In this document: positions 1-9,244 of the stretch, piece by piece | Layout of the letters: each line of letters begins with the position of its first letter | Numbering within the stretch: the first letter of the stretch is position 1 | Assembly: GCA_016125155.1 (NCBI GenBank) | Contig: WGMI01000013.1 | Coordinates: forward strand, 1-64,000 | Direction: 5' to 3' | Length of the DNA: 64,000 bases | Source of the DNA: a bacterium | Lineage (GTDB): Bacteria > Bacteroidota > Bacteroidia > Flavobacteriales > Schleiferiaceae | The notes under the pieces: generated by a model | Told to the model about the DNA's origin: nothing | Database searches by the model: none | Seen by the model: the letters and a program-made list of their open reading frames with translations, nothing else | Position numbers and translations under genes: made by a program

Positions 1-152
1 CTGCTCCATATCAGGTCTATCGAAAAGCCTCTTGAGCGATTTAAACAAAAACAAAGAGTTTTAAATCTCCCCCAGACCCCCTCTTTTCATTGTCAACTAT
101 ATTTGAACAGAAAACTGTCCGAAGAGACTAGGCCACCTCACTCCAGGCCCGA

Positions 153-2294
153 TTAGCGCAGCAAATGGAACTGACCGTTCCGCTGTTGATGGTGTCCCCG
201 CTCGTCTGTAAAGTTCACCACATAGGTATACATCCCCGTAGGCGCCTCAGAACCCGCATTCTGGAAACTGCCATCCCATCCGGTTTCGGGATCTGCCGTC
301 TGAAACACCACCTTGCCCCAGCGATCGAACACCAAAAATTCAAAGGTGCGGAAACCCATGGCAGCGGCAAACAACCGATCGTTGACCCCATCGCCATTCG
401 GGGTAAAGGCCGTAGGAACAAACAACACCACTTCCGGATCGACCCGCAGTGTTTCGCGAATCGTATCTCCACAACCCAGGGCATTCAACGCAATGTGCAC
501 CACCTCGTAGGTACCCGTGTCTGCATATTGGTGGGTCAAGGCCAGCTCGTCGTAGTAGACCGAACCATCGCCCATGCGCGTTTCGCTGTAGACCACATCG
601 GCGCTGGCCGAAAACTCCAAGCGGAACGAACGATCGTAGAACGACTTGCGCTTTTGATCGACCGCAACATCCGCCTCAGGGCTCTGAATCACCTCGACAA
701 TATTGGTATAAACCTCCGTAATGCTGTCGGGGCAACCCAGGTTTGACCAAATGCTGTGGGTCACGGTGTATGTTCCGCCCGTCTGGTAGACATGCACCGG
801 ATTCGAAGCCAAAGAAGTATTTCCATCGCCAAAATCCCAAAAATGCTGCAAACCGCTGCCCACGCTTTGGTCTTGGAACACCACCCGGAGCGGAGAACAG
901 CCCATGGCCGCATTGACCTGATCGTTCAACACCGGGCGCTGATACAGCATTACCTGCTCCGTCAAAACCAGCGCGCATCCAAAGTCGTCTACGTACAACT
1001 TGAGGGTATGCGCACCAGCCGCGTTGAGTTGCGGAAGATCAATGGACCGTCCAAACAGCGTCTGTCCGCCAATTTCCCAGCGAAACCGTGCATTCGGACC
1101 AAACTGTCCCACAGCCTCGGCCGAGATGTCCTGGCTCTCGGTGCAAAAAACCCCTGAAGTTGCAATTTCAGCCTCGAGCGGGTAGTTGATTTTAAACTCC
1201 CGGCGCACCGTATCGGAGCACACCGTACCCGGATTGATGATGAGGGTCACCATGTAGCGCCCCGTATCCGAATACGTATAGGTGGGATTGGCCTGGGTGC
1301 TGCTCGCCCCAGGGCTGGCCGGATCGCCAAAGAACCACAAATGGTCCATGGCTCCGATGCTGTTTTGTTGGAAGGCCACCGTGAGTCCATTGCACAGCGT
1401 GTTCGGCAGTTCGATCTGGGGCACAATCACCGCCCGGGCCGTAGGGTTGCAGGCCGTAACGTTGAACTGAAAATCGCGGCTCACTTTGCTGAGCAACTGG
1501 CCGTTGCGATACTCGGAAACACATACCGCAAACAGGTATTGACCGATTTGATTCGGCGTTCCGGTCAGCAGCCCCGTGTTTGCATCGATTTGGAACGCCG
1601 GATTGGCCGGAATCGGATTTTGGCTGCTGAAGCCTTGGGCGTAGGGAACACTGTTGTACGGAGGGGCATCAGCTGCCTGGGGGCCGGGATTGTTCTGGCT
1701 GGCGCCGTGCAGGGCCGAACACAATTCGTAGTAGAGGCTGTCGCCATCGTTTTCCGCAGCCGAGTAGTCGATGGTGACCTCTTCTCCTGAACACAACAAG
1801 AGGGGGGGTTGGACCGAAAAACGCGGGCTGCTGTTGCAGCTGTTGTCCATCGAAGGGATGCGGGTGGTAAATGTGTTGCCCCAAACACCGGGGTTGTTGA
1901 CGTTCGAAATCGTGCTGTTGCGGCAGCAGCGCTGGTGGCTCAGGGTGTAGCCCCCGACCGCAGCGGGCAATTGAAACACCCCCGTGTATTCGGCATATTC
2001 CGTGCACACACTCGGCACCTGCATACAGGGGTCGACCGGGATTTGAATGAGTTGAATCGGGCCGCGACCCAACGCCTTCTGCGCGAAGAACGATCCGTTG
2101 CCCGAAAAAGCGGTTACAGGAATGCTGTCGGAAAGAGGAGCGCCATTGCTGTTGCAATCGCGAAAAATTGTTACTGTGATTTGGTAGCTCCCGTTGCCCA
2201 GACAAACGTAGCTCATTTCGCCCCCCACGAGGTGCGCGCCCTGTGCTGAAAGGGTTCCGAGGAGGAGGAGGGATATGAGGAGCTTCTTGAACAC
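153..2294 (-). CDS. Secreted PKD-domain protein with gliding-motility-associated (CHU_C) C-terminal sorting domain
   Basis: A 713-residue exported protein. It starts at GTG with a signal peptide (MFKKLLISLLLLGTLSAQGA). The N-terminal part, beginning HLVGGEMSYVC, is a Cys-containing beta-rich region common in large Bacteroidota surface proteins. At least two PKD-type folds follow, recognisable by HLWFFGDPASPG (about residue 320) and HFWDFGDGNTS (about residue 485), each closed by a TYT or RYMVT strand. The last ~85 residues start FVPTAFTPNGDGVND and contain FDRWGKVVFQT and GWDGSF, which is the type B C-terminal domain used for export by the type IX secretion system. The ligand or substrate cannot be inferred. 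It is a single gene downstream of nothing visible on its strand except the GHMP kinase/HMGR pair, with a 56-base gap. Confidence 0.85.
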   Translation of the reverse strand: MFKKLLISLLLLGTLSAQGAHLVGGEMSYVCLGNGSYQITVTIFRDCNSNGAPLSDSIPVTAFSGNGSFFAQKALGRGPIQLIQIPVDPCMQVPSVCTEYAEYTGVFQLPAAVGGYTLSHQRCCRNSTISNVNNPGVWGNTFTTRIPSMDNSCNSSPRFSVQPPLLLCSGEEVTIDYSAAENDGDSLYYELCSALHGASQNNPGPQAADAPPYNSVPYAQGFSSQNPIPANPAFQIDANTGLLTGTPNQIGQYLFAVCVSEYRNGQLLSKVSRDFQFNVTACNPTARAVIVPQIELPNTLCNGLTVAFQQNSIGAMDHLWFFGDPASPGASSTQANPTYTYSDTGRYMVTLIINPGTVCSDTVRREFKINYPLEAEIATSGVFCTESQDISAEAVGQFGPNARFRWEIGGQTLFGRSIDLPQLNAAGAHTLKLYVDDFGCALVLTEQVMLYQRPVLNDQVNAAMGCSPLRVVFQDQSVGSGLQHFWDFGDGNTSLASNPVHVYQTGGTYTVTHSIWSNLGCPDSITEVYTNIVEVIQSPEADVAVDQKRKSFYDRSFRLEFSASADVVYSETRMGDGSVYYDELALTHQYADTGTYEVVHIALNALGCGDTIRETLRVDPEVVLFVPTAFTPNGDGVNDRLFAAAMGFRTFEFLVFDRWGKVVFQTADPETGWDGSFQNAGSEAPTGMYTYVVNFTDERGHHQQRNGQFHLLR

Positions 2295-2350
2295 GATGGT
2301 TCAAAGGTAGCCCGAACCTCAGAAATGAACACCCAACTGTGGAAAAAGTG

Positions 2351-3256
2351 TTAGTCGATTTGCACCCAATCCGCGAACGGAAGAGTAAACGACCCTTTTC
2401 CGGGTGTAAAACGCCCCTCAGGGCTATTTTTGCTCAAAATCATTACAAAATCGCCACCCCACGCGCCGAGGCTTTTTGTAACAATTTGATTGTCAATATT
2501 GTTTGTAAGTTCAAAAGGCGTTTTTGAAGTCAAATTCGCTATTATATTTTCGTGCTTTTTCATCGATTTGGCCCAAATTGTGGGATCAGACGACTGAGCG
2601 AACGATCGGGTTAAGGCGGTAATCGAATCGAGGATTTCGGGCTCAGGTTTGGCTTTTTTTCGATAGGCCTCGACTTCTACAGAACTGCGTTGCTTTTGAC
2701 CGACGTAGTGCAGCCACAGCCATTCGAGGGGCGGGCGAAACAAAATGGGCTCCCAATGCGGGCTCCGCGGATTCTCGAGCCTATAGAGAATCGGGGTTCG
2801 TGCGAGCGAAATGGCCACATCGCATCCGCTTCCGCTCAGATGGTCAAAGAACAATTGAAACGGGTCTTTTCCCGACCAATCGGCCAACAAGGCAATCCAG
2901 CTCGAACTGCTGCCCAATCCCCATTCGGGTTCGAATTCGAGCCGGGTTTGAAGCGACCATCCTGCTCTCCAAATTTTTTCCCCTCCGATGTCGAGAAAAA
3001 TTCTGTAAATCAGCTGGGTTCGGGCCTCGTTTTTTCCCGAAATATCGACGCCTTTTTCGTCGAATTGGGCCGAGAACCATACCGAGCCATCAGGGCGCAG
3101 CGCCTCGTAGCGCAACCCCTTGAGATCGGGATCGATCTGCGCATACAAATGCTGCCCCAAACGCGTGGGGACCCCCAGCGCCAGTGCTCCGTCCAATACT
3201 GCGTATTCCCCGGAAAGCAGCAGCTTTCCCGGTCGAAAAAAATGCCCCGGATTCAA
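2351..3256 (-). CDS. GHMP kinase of the GYDIA family (putative mevalonate-pathway kinase)
   Basis: A 301-residue GHMP-superfamily kinase, probably acting on mevalonate or a phosphorylated mevalonate. Visible features are an N-terminal FRPGKLLLSGEYAVLDGALALG segment (read as two parts around SGEYAVLDG) and the phosphate-binding loop EWGLGSSSSW near residue 115. The motif that names the family is altered: GSGCDVA stands where GSGYDIA is usual. The predicted start is TTG at 3256, one base after the TGA of the HMG-CoA reductase gene. The two genes therefore form an operon, and the pairing supports an isoprenoid-precursor role. The exact substrate is inference; other mevalonate-pathway kinases are not in the window. 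Confidence 0.8.
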   Translation of the reverse strand: MNPGHFFRPGKLLLSGEYAVLDGALALGVPTRLGQHLYAQIDPDLKGLRYEALRPDGSVWFSAQFDEKGVDISGKNEARTQLIYRIFLDIGGEKIWRAGWSLQTRLEFEPEWGLGSSSSWIALLADWSGKDPFQLFFDHLSGSGCDVAISLARTPILYRLENPRSPHWEPILFRPPLEWLWLHYVGQKQRSSVEVEAYRKKAKPEPEILDSITALTRSFAQSSDPTIWAKSMKKHENIIANLTSKTPFELTNNIDNQIVTKSLGAWGGDFVMILSKNSPEGRFTPGKGSFTLPFADWVQID

Positions 3257-3257
3257 C

Positions 3258-4607
3258 TCAGTTCCGCGTCACTTTGGGGGCCGGAACGGGGATGTCGCGG
3301 AGTTCGCAAAAACGGCGAACCACCTCGGCGTGCACCACCACTTTGTCGGCAAACCAGGCTACGATTTCGGCCTTTTCGGCCTCGGTGGCTTCGAGCTGGT
3401 TGAGGATGTTCAGCAGGTGCATTTTCATATGTCCTTTCTGAATGCCTGTGGTCGTCAGAGCGCGCAAAGCCGCGAAGTTTTGGGCCAGACCAGATACCGC
3501 CACAATCTGCATGAGTTCGCGGGCGTTGGGGTGTCCGAGCAATTCGTGCGCCCATTGCACCATGGGGTGCAGGGCGGTGAGTCCGCCCACTGTGCCAAGT
3601 GCAAGCGGAATCTCGATCCAAAAGCGAAAGCGACCGTTTTCGACCGCGCAGTGCGTCAGGCTGGTGTAGCACCCGCTCCGGGCGGCGTAGGCGTGTCCGG
3701 CGGCTTCTACAGCCCGGAAGTCGTTGCCCGTGGCGATCACCACGGCATCGATGCCGTTAAAGATGCCTTTGTTGTGGGTGGTAGCGCGGTAGGGTTCGAT
3801 TTCGGCGATCCGCACCGCTCGGGCAAATTTTTCGGCAAACTCGACCGGATCCATACCACCGCCTTCGTTGAGCTCGGCCACGGCGCATTCCACTTCTGCC
3901 CGCACCACACACTCGGGGGTGTAGTTCGATAGAATCGACATCACCACCTGCACCTCCCGATCGGCCTCTGAGGCTGCGGGGGCTTCTACAACGATTTCGC
4001 GCAGCGTCTGGGCAAAGCTTTCAAGGCATGAATTGATAAAATTGGCTCCCATCGAATCGATGGTCTCAAACCGTGCTTCGAGTTGAAAATAGCCGGGCTC
4101 GTCCGCGCTGCGGTCAACCAGCTCAATCGAGACAATGCCCCCGCCCCGGGCCCGCATATTGGCGGTGATGTGTTCGGTGGCGGCGTAAAACCGCTCTTGA
4201 TGCTCCTCAACCACCGAGTGCAAGCGCTGAGCATCACCCCAGTGAATAAAATGGACGTGTCCAATTTTGGTGGTGCTGATCACCTCGGTCTTGAAACCGC
4301 CCCGTTCGAGCCAAAAGGCGGCCGATTTGGACGCAGCTGCCACCACCGAGCTTTCTTCGATGGCCATGGGCAGTACATAGGTCTTGCCGTTGATCAGAAA
4401 GTTGGGGGCAACGCCAAAGGGGAGGTAGTAGTTCGAGACGGTGTTCTCGATAAACTCATCGTGCCGTTTTTGAACCGAGGCATCGGGGTGCCAATACGAT
4501 TTGAGCAAATCAAGCGCGGCTTCGGGCCGCTCAAAATGGGTCTGCGCCAGCCATTCGAGCTTGGCTTCTTTGCTGAGCTTAGAAAAGCCCTTGATGCTTT
4601 GGGACAT
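3258..4607 (-). CDS. Hydroxymethylglutaryl-CoA reductase (class II, degradative-type sequence)
   Basis: A 449-residue protein that interconverts HMG-CoA and mevalonate using a nicotinamide cofactor. The substrate-binding segment PMAIEESSVVAAASKSAAFW, the DSMGANFINSCLE motif (family DAMGxN, here Ser for Ala), the catalytic-lysine region NKGIFNGIDAVVIATGND and a C-terminal His in LGHPNAREL are all present. Length fits class II bacterial enzymes. In Bacteroidota such enzymes usually serve isoprenoid synthesis despite the name degradative; the adjoining GHMP kinase, beginning one base after this stop codon, supports that. The ATG at 4607 follows a hairpin-rich intergenic region. Confidence 0.9.
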   Translation of the reverse strand: MSQSIKGFSKLSKEAKLEWLAQTHFERPEAALDLLKSYWHPDASVQKRHDEFIENTVSNYYLPFGVAPNFLINGKTYVLPMAIEESSVVAAASKSAAFWLERGGFKTEVISTTKIGHVHFIHWGDAQRLHSVVEEHQERFYAATEHITANMRARGGGIVSIELVDRSADEPGYFQLEARFETIDSMGANFINSCLESFAQTLREIVVEAPAASEADREVQVVMSILSNYTPECVVRAEVECAVAELNEGGGMDPVEFAEKFARAVRIAEIEPYRATTHNKGIFNGIDAVVIATGNDFRAVEAAGHAYAARSGCYTSLTHCAVENGRFRFWIEIPLALGTVGGLTALHPMVQWAHELLGHPNARELMQIVAVSGLAQNFAALRALTTTGIQKGHMKMHLLNILNQLEATEAEKAEIVAWFADKVVVHAEVVRRFCELRDIPVPAPKVTRN

Positions 4608-4693
4608 AGAATCGGAATTGCGAATCGCAAAGGTAACGCCTTGCCCCAGTGGGTTGTTTTATGCAGTCTTTAGCGATGCCTTATGTCCACGCG

Positions 4694-4894
4694 CTCGGCT
4701 GCGCCGAGTGAGGACTATCCTTCGGGTTTTCAACCCGGAAAGAAGATGTTCCACACTGCGGTGGAAGATGTTCGGATGCGCCTTGAACGCTTTCCTCCGA
4801 AATCGTTGTCACTCGCTGAAAGCGAGCGCCTGAGACGGTTTTTTTAAAGCGATGTCCGTCCTCCGATCAAAGTCGTCACTAGCTCAAAATGAGC
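4694..4894. repeat. Array of five short perfect inverted repeats in a gene-free region
   Basis: This is the informative part of the 359-base gene-free stretch 4608-4966. Five perfect short hairpins lie 15 to 46 bases apart: CTCGGC-TGC-GCCGAG (4694-4708), CGGGTT-TTC-AACCCG (4723-4737), TTCCAC-ACTGCG-GTGGAA (4749-4766), CTCGCT-GAA-AGCGAG (4812-4826) and GCTCA-AAA-TGAGC (4882-4894). Four have three-base loops. The stems differ in sequence, but the surroundings of the last two are similar (GTCACTCGCT versus GTCACTAGCT). No plausible protein is encoded. It could be a palindromic repeat family, a decayed mobile element or an RNA-structured 3' region; function unknown. Confidence 0.6.
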
Positions 4895-4966
4895 GACTGG
4901 GATGGTTGAATCGATATTGGGCCTAATAAGATTGCGCTCATACACGCACACCCTTTTTACCCCCGC

Positions 4967-6706
4967 CTAATTCCGACTGAGCGTTAGCGTCTTCTGTATT
5001 CGGTGTTCGACTCCGTCCGTGCCTTTGGCCATAATGACGAGCATATAAACCCCCTCTGAGGCCTCTTTGCCCTTATAGGTGCCATCCCAACCCGAAACAG
5101 GGTCGGTGACATCGGACCATTCGTACATCAAGGCCCCAAACCGATTGAAGATTTGTCCATGGAAGGATTCAATGGCCTCAAACCCGTCGTAGACTGCATT
5201 GAAATAGTCGTTTTCTCCATCCCCATTGGGCGTAAACACGTTCGGGAATTCGATAAACGAAGAGTCGGGAATCGGTACCGGAGGATCCGGCACATAGCAA
5301 TAGACCCAATAGAATAAAGCCGTAGAGTCGGAGCAGCCAAACTCGTTGACCGAAACCAAGGTGACGGGATAGACCCCGCAAGTATCGAAGGTGAAAATCG
5401 CATTGCTGTCGGTCGAGGTCTGCCCGTTCGACGTCCAGTAGAAGCTGTCTGCCCCGGCGCTCAAATTGATAAACTCTTGAACCACGAGCACCGAATCCCA
5501 GAGCGTATCGGCCGGGTTCATAATCCCCGCCGTAATCGCGGGCAGGGCGCCGACCACCAAGGTGTCGTAGAGTTCGCAACCATTGGTATCCACGACCACC
5601 AAAGTCAAGATGCCCGGTGGCACGCCTCGGGCGGTATCCTCGTTGCGCTGAACGCCGTTGGCCCACACAATGCTGTCGGTAGCATCGATTAAAAAAATGT
5701 TGTACCGATAGGGATTCTGATCGAACAAATCGATATAGACCACCCCGGTTGCTTCCCCTTGACACGAAGGCTCGAGCGGTATGGCGTCGACCGTTGGAAT
5801 ATAGACGGTAATGGTGTCGGCCAAAACCGCACCCCCGCAGATCGATGTTTCCACCGTGTATGTCTCAACACTGCCTTGAGGAAGGGTGATGGGCAAACTG
5901 TCTCCCGTGTGTACCAAAACTCCACTGGAATTTCTCCATACGATGGGGTTGAATACCGACGGGTCAAAGGGAATCGGTTGGATGGTGTAGGCCGGACCGG
6001 TTGTATTGGGAATAAAGGCATAACCCTCATTGGTCGTAACCCAAGTGGGATCAGAGAAATTGCGCCCGGGGACCACATTGGCGACAGTTCCGGTGGCATT
6101 CTGCAGACCGTGGATGGCGACCCCGTTGTTCCAAGTCTGGCAGAGCGGTTTGTCCCGAATGTGTGTCTCGATGCGGTTGGAACCTTCGTAGAGCAGAATT
6201 TGATTGGTAAAATCGAGCGCAGTACAGCTGAACATGGGGATTTCGCAGAATGACACTGTAAACACCCGATTGGGCGCTGTGCCCGCAATCCCGTATTCCA
6301 CCACCCCGCCTATACCCGGATTGATATCTTGCCACGGGCACATAATCGAGTTTTCCTGGGCGTTGGTCGTATTCGGGATATCGGCATTGATGGCCCATGG
6401 AGAAAAGCCCCCGGCGGTTGTCAGGTCGAACGTGATGTAGTTGTTCGAGCTGATGACGCATTGGGTATAGGTCTGTCCGTAAAATGTAAACGGGAAACCG
6501 ATGTTGATCACCCCGCTAAACTGGTCGTCGGTCAGGGTAATGGTCGTTGAACTGCTGACACTCTTGAAACCACTGGGAATAAAATGGTTCAGTCCACCGC
6601 ACAGAACGGTATCGTCGGGCAAACCAAATTGGGCACTCGCGCGATCCGGCAAAGCCAAGAGGAAAAATGCCAACGCAAGTCCAATACGGGGGAAGGAGAA
6701 GCGCAT
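4967..6706 (-). CDS. Secreted protein with SprB-like region and CHU_C type IX sorting domain
   Basis: About 579 residues from the ATG at 6706 (a GTG at 6715 would add three residues). A signal peptide ends near RASA-QFGLPDD. The N-terminal half contains a beta-rich region with FPFTFYGQTYTQCVISSNNY, reminiscent of nidogen-like or PA14-adjacent folds seen in such proteins. Around residue 305 an SprB-type stretch (CQGEATGVVYIDL) and then a PKD-like segment appear. The last ~90 residues start FPNVFTPNGDGENDYFN and include IFNRFGALMYEW and GWDGTYKG, the type B sorting domain for type IX secretion. It is divergent from uvrD, with 123 bases between the starts for promoters. Its cargo function is unknown. 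Confidence 0.85.
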   Translation of the reverse strand: MRFSFPRIGLALAFFLLALPDRASAQFGLPDDTVLCGGLNHFIPSGFKSVSSSTTITLTDDQFSGVINIGFPFTFYGQTYTQCVISSNNYITFDLTTAGGFSPWAINADIPNTTNAQENSIMCPWQDINPGIGGVVEYGIAGTAPNRVFTVSFCEIPMFSCTALDFTNQILLYEGSNRIETHIRDKPLCQTWNNGVAIHGLQNATGTVANVVPGRNFSDPTWVTTNEGYAFIPNTTGPAYTIQPIPFDPSVFNPIVWRNSSGVLVHTGDSLPITLPQGSVETYTVETSICGGAVLADTITVYIPTVDAIPLEPSCQGEATGVVYIDLFDQNPYRYNIFLIDATDSIVWANGVQRNEDTARGVPPGILTLVVVDTNGCELYDTLVVGALPAITAGIMNPADTLWDSVLVVQEFINLSAGADSFYWTSNGQTSTDSNAIFTFDTCGVYPVTLVSVNEFGCSDSTALFYWVYCYVPDPPVPIPDSSFIEFPNVFTPNGDGENDYFNAVYDGFEAIESFHGQIFNRFGALMYEWSDVTDPVSGWDGTYKGKEASEGVYMLVIMAKGTDGVEHRIQKTLTLSRN

Positions 6707-6829
6707 TTTGGACACGGTAATGGGGGTAATACGAACGAAAATAGTTCAGAACCATCGAAACTTGTTGAGAAACTGAGCCGCGGAGGTCTGACAAGGCGCG
6801 AACGCGGGCCTATTTTTGGCTTCGAGCGT

Positions 6830-9196
6830 ATGAGTACTTTGTTGCAACAGTTGAATCCCGCCCAAAGGGCTGCGGTAGAGGCCACAGACGGACCGGTGAT
6901 GGTGATTGCGGGAGCGGGTTCGGGCAAGACCCGGGTCCTGATGTACCGCATCGCCTATTTAATGGAGCAAGGGGTCGATCCCTTCAACATCCTCGCCCTA
7001 ACATTTACGAACAAAGCGGCCCGCGAAATGAAAGCGCGGATTGCGGGCATGATGGGCGATTCGGCTTCCAAAGGGCTGTGGATGGGCACTTTCCACTCGG
7101 TTTTCGCGCGGATTTTGCGCGCTGAAGGCGGGGCCTTGGGCTTTCCCTCCAACTTCACGATCTACGACACCGAGGACGCCCAAAAGGTGATCGCGAACCT
7201 CGTCAAGGAAAAAGACCTCGACAAGGAGATCTACAAACCCAAGACGCTCCAAAACCGCATTTCGGCCTATAAAAATGCCTTGGTCACCCCTTCGGCCTAT
7301 GCCCAGCGCGCCGATTTGATCGAAGCCGACAAAGCCGCCCGACTCCCGTTGCTCGGGGCGATCTATACCGAATATACCGAGCGCTGTTTCCGGGCTGGGG
7401 CCATGGACTTCGACGACCTCTTGCTCAAGACCAACGAGCTCTTGGCCCGCTTTCCCGAAATCCTCGCCAAATACCAAGACCGCTTTCGCTATTTGATGGT
7501 GGACGAGTACCAGGACACCAACCACAGCCAGTACATTATTGTCAAAGCCCTCGCCTCGCGGTTTGAAAATTTGTGCGTGGTGGGCGACGATGCCCAGAGT
7601 ATTTATTCGTTCCGGGGGGCGAACATTCGCAACATCCTGAGCTTTCGGCAGGACTACCCCGAGGCGCAGATTTTTAAGCTCGAGCAGAACTATCGCTCCA
7701 CCGACCACATTGTCCGTGCCGCCAACAGCCTGATCGAAAAGAACAAAGACCGTTTGGAGAAAGTGGTCTGGACCGCCAACGACCCCGGAGAAAAAATTAC
7801 GGTTTTTAAGGCCATCAGCGACTTCGAAGAGGGCAACTACGTGGCTGAGCGGATTTCGGAATCCCACTTTCAACACCAATGGGACTACAGCCGGTTTGCG
7901 ATTTTGTACCGCACCAACGCCCAGAGCCGTGCGTTTGAAGATGCGCTCCGCAAGCGCAACATTCCCTACCGGATTTTCGGCGGGCTTTCGTTTTATATGC
8001 GCAAGGAAGTCAAGGACTTGCTCGCCTATTTCCGGCTGGCGATCAACCCCAACGACGAAGAGGCCTTTCGGCGCATCATCAACTATCCCAAACGCGAAAT
8101 CGGGCCCACCACCCTCGACCGGCTCAATGTATTTGCCCAAGAAAAAAGACTGAGTTTGTTTGAGGCTGCCGAGGAAGTGGTGATGTATCCTTCGGCAGGG
8201 ATCAACGGCCCCACCGTGCAACGGCTGTCGAATTTCTGCATCATGATCCGCAGTTTTGCGGCCGAAATCGCCAAGGGACAGGCCTATGAGGCGGCCCAGT
8301 TTATGGCCAATGCCTCCGGCCTGATTCGCGACCTCAAATCGGACGGAACGCCCGAAGGCGTTTCCCGCCTCGAAAACACGATGGAATTGCTCAACGCCAT
8401 CCAGGATTTTTACCAGCGTCAAAGCCAGGTCGAAGGAGGAGACGCCTCGCTCGGGGCCTTTTTGCAAGACGTGGCCCTGATTACCGATGCCGACAAAGAA
8501 GACGACGAGGGCACCCCCAAGGTGTCGCTGATGAGCATTCACCAAAGCAAAGGGCTCGAATTCCCCTGCGTATTTGTGGTGGGGCTCGAGGAAACCCTGT
8601 TTCCCAATCTGATGGCCATCAACAGCCGGGAAGACTTGGAAGAAGAACGTCGGTTGTTCTACGTGGCCCTGACCCGGGCCGAACGCAAAGCCTACATCAC
8701 CTATGCCCACACCCGCTATCGGTTTGGCAAACTGATCGACTGCGAGCCCAGCCGGTTTATCGAAGAAATCGACGAGCAGCACCTCGACTTTAAAATTCCG
8801 ACCGTCCACCCCTTTACCCCGCCAGAATCCCTGCTGCCTTTCAGCGGCCAAGGTTGGGGCAAGGCCCCGGCCCGGTTCGGGAATAGCACGCCCACAGGCC
8901 GAACATTTCCGGGAAAAGACACCGGATCGTCCCCGCGAACTCGACCTGCGCAGCCCCCAGCGCCAGCGCGGCCCGCGGGAATGAAGCCGCTTGAATCCCT
9001 CGGCAACGGGCCGACTGGAGTTCCCATCGACACCCCCGAAATCGGGATGCGGGTGGTCCATCCTCAGTTTGGACGCGGACAGGTGGTCGACCTCAACGGA
9101 GAAGGTCCCAATGCCTCGGCCACCGTGCTTTTCGACCATACAGGCGAGAAAAAACTCTTGCTCCGCTTTGCCAAACTCGAACGCGAAACCCCCTAA
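6830..9196 (+). CDS. UvrD/PcrA-type superfamily 1 DNA helicase
   Basis: An ATP-dependent 3'-5' DNA helicase for repair and replication. The ATG at 6830 gives MSTLLQQLNPAQRAAVEA, which is the normal Q-motif start and a 788-residue product; an earlier in-frame start at 6584 would read through the divergent gene and is rejected. Helicase motifs in order: GAGSGKTRV (Walker A), VDEYQDTN (motif II), GDDAQSIYSFRGA (III), LEQNYRST (IV), MSIHQSKGLEFP (V) and ALTRAERKAYITYA (VI). A proline-rich linker precedes a C-terminal MRVVHPQFGRGQVVDL segment like the Tudor-like tail of PcrA that contacts RNA polymerase. The call between pcrA and uvrD cannot be settled from the sequence. Confidence 0.93.
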   Translation: MSTLLQQLNPAQRAAVEATDGPVMVIAGAGSGKTRVLMYRIAYLMEQGVDPFNILALTFTNKAAREMKARIAGMMGDSASKGLWMGTFHSVFARILRAEGGALGFPSNFTIYDTEDAQKVIANLVKEKDLDKEIYKPKTLQNRISAYKNALVTPSAYAQRADLIEADKAARLPLLGAIYTEYTERCFRAGAMDFDDLLLKTNELLARFPEILAKYQDRFRYLMVDEYQDTNHSQYIIVKALASRFENLCVVGDDAQSIYSFRGANIRNILSFRQDYPEAQIFKLEQNYRSTDHIVRAANSLIEKNKDRLEKVVWTANDPGEKITVFKAISDFEEGNYVAERISESHFQHQWDYSRFAILYRTNAQSRAFEDALRKRNIPYRIFGGLSFYMRKEVKDLLAYFRLAINPNDEEAFRRIINYPKREIGPTTLDRLNVFAQEKRLSLFEAAEEVVMYPSAGINGPTVQRLSNFCIMIRSFAAEIAKGQAYEAAQFMANASGLIRDLKSDGTPEGVSRLENTMELLNAIQDFYQRQSQVEGGDASLGAFLQDVALITDADKEDDEGTPKVSLMSIHQSKGLEFPCVFVVGLEETLFPNLMAINSREDLEEERRLFYVALTRAERKAYITYAHTRYRFGKLIDCEPSRFIEEIDEQHLDFKIPTVHPFTPPESLLPFSGQGWGKAPARFGNSTPTGRTFPGKDTGSSPRTRPAQPPAPARPAGMKPLESLGNGPTGVPIDTPEIGMRVVHPQFGRGQVVDLNGEGPNASATVLFDHTGEKKLLLRFAKLERETP

Positions 9197-9244
9197 CTCG
9201 ATGGGTGCCGCGGTGGCGACCGCGACCGATGTATTTTTGCCAGA

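Noticed and set aside
4694-4894. CRISPR or known REP element
   Set aside because: The hairpin stems are different from each other and there are no equal-length spacers.
6998-9139. Long open frame antisense to the helicase (about 713 codons)
   Set aside because: Mirror of the GC-rich helicase codons; no start context, no recognisable domain.
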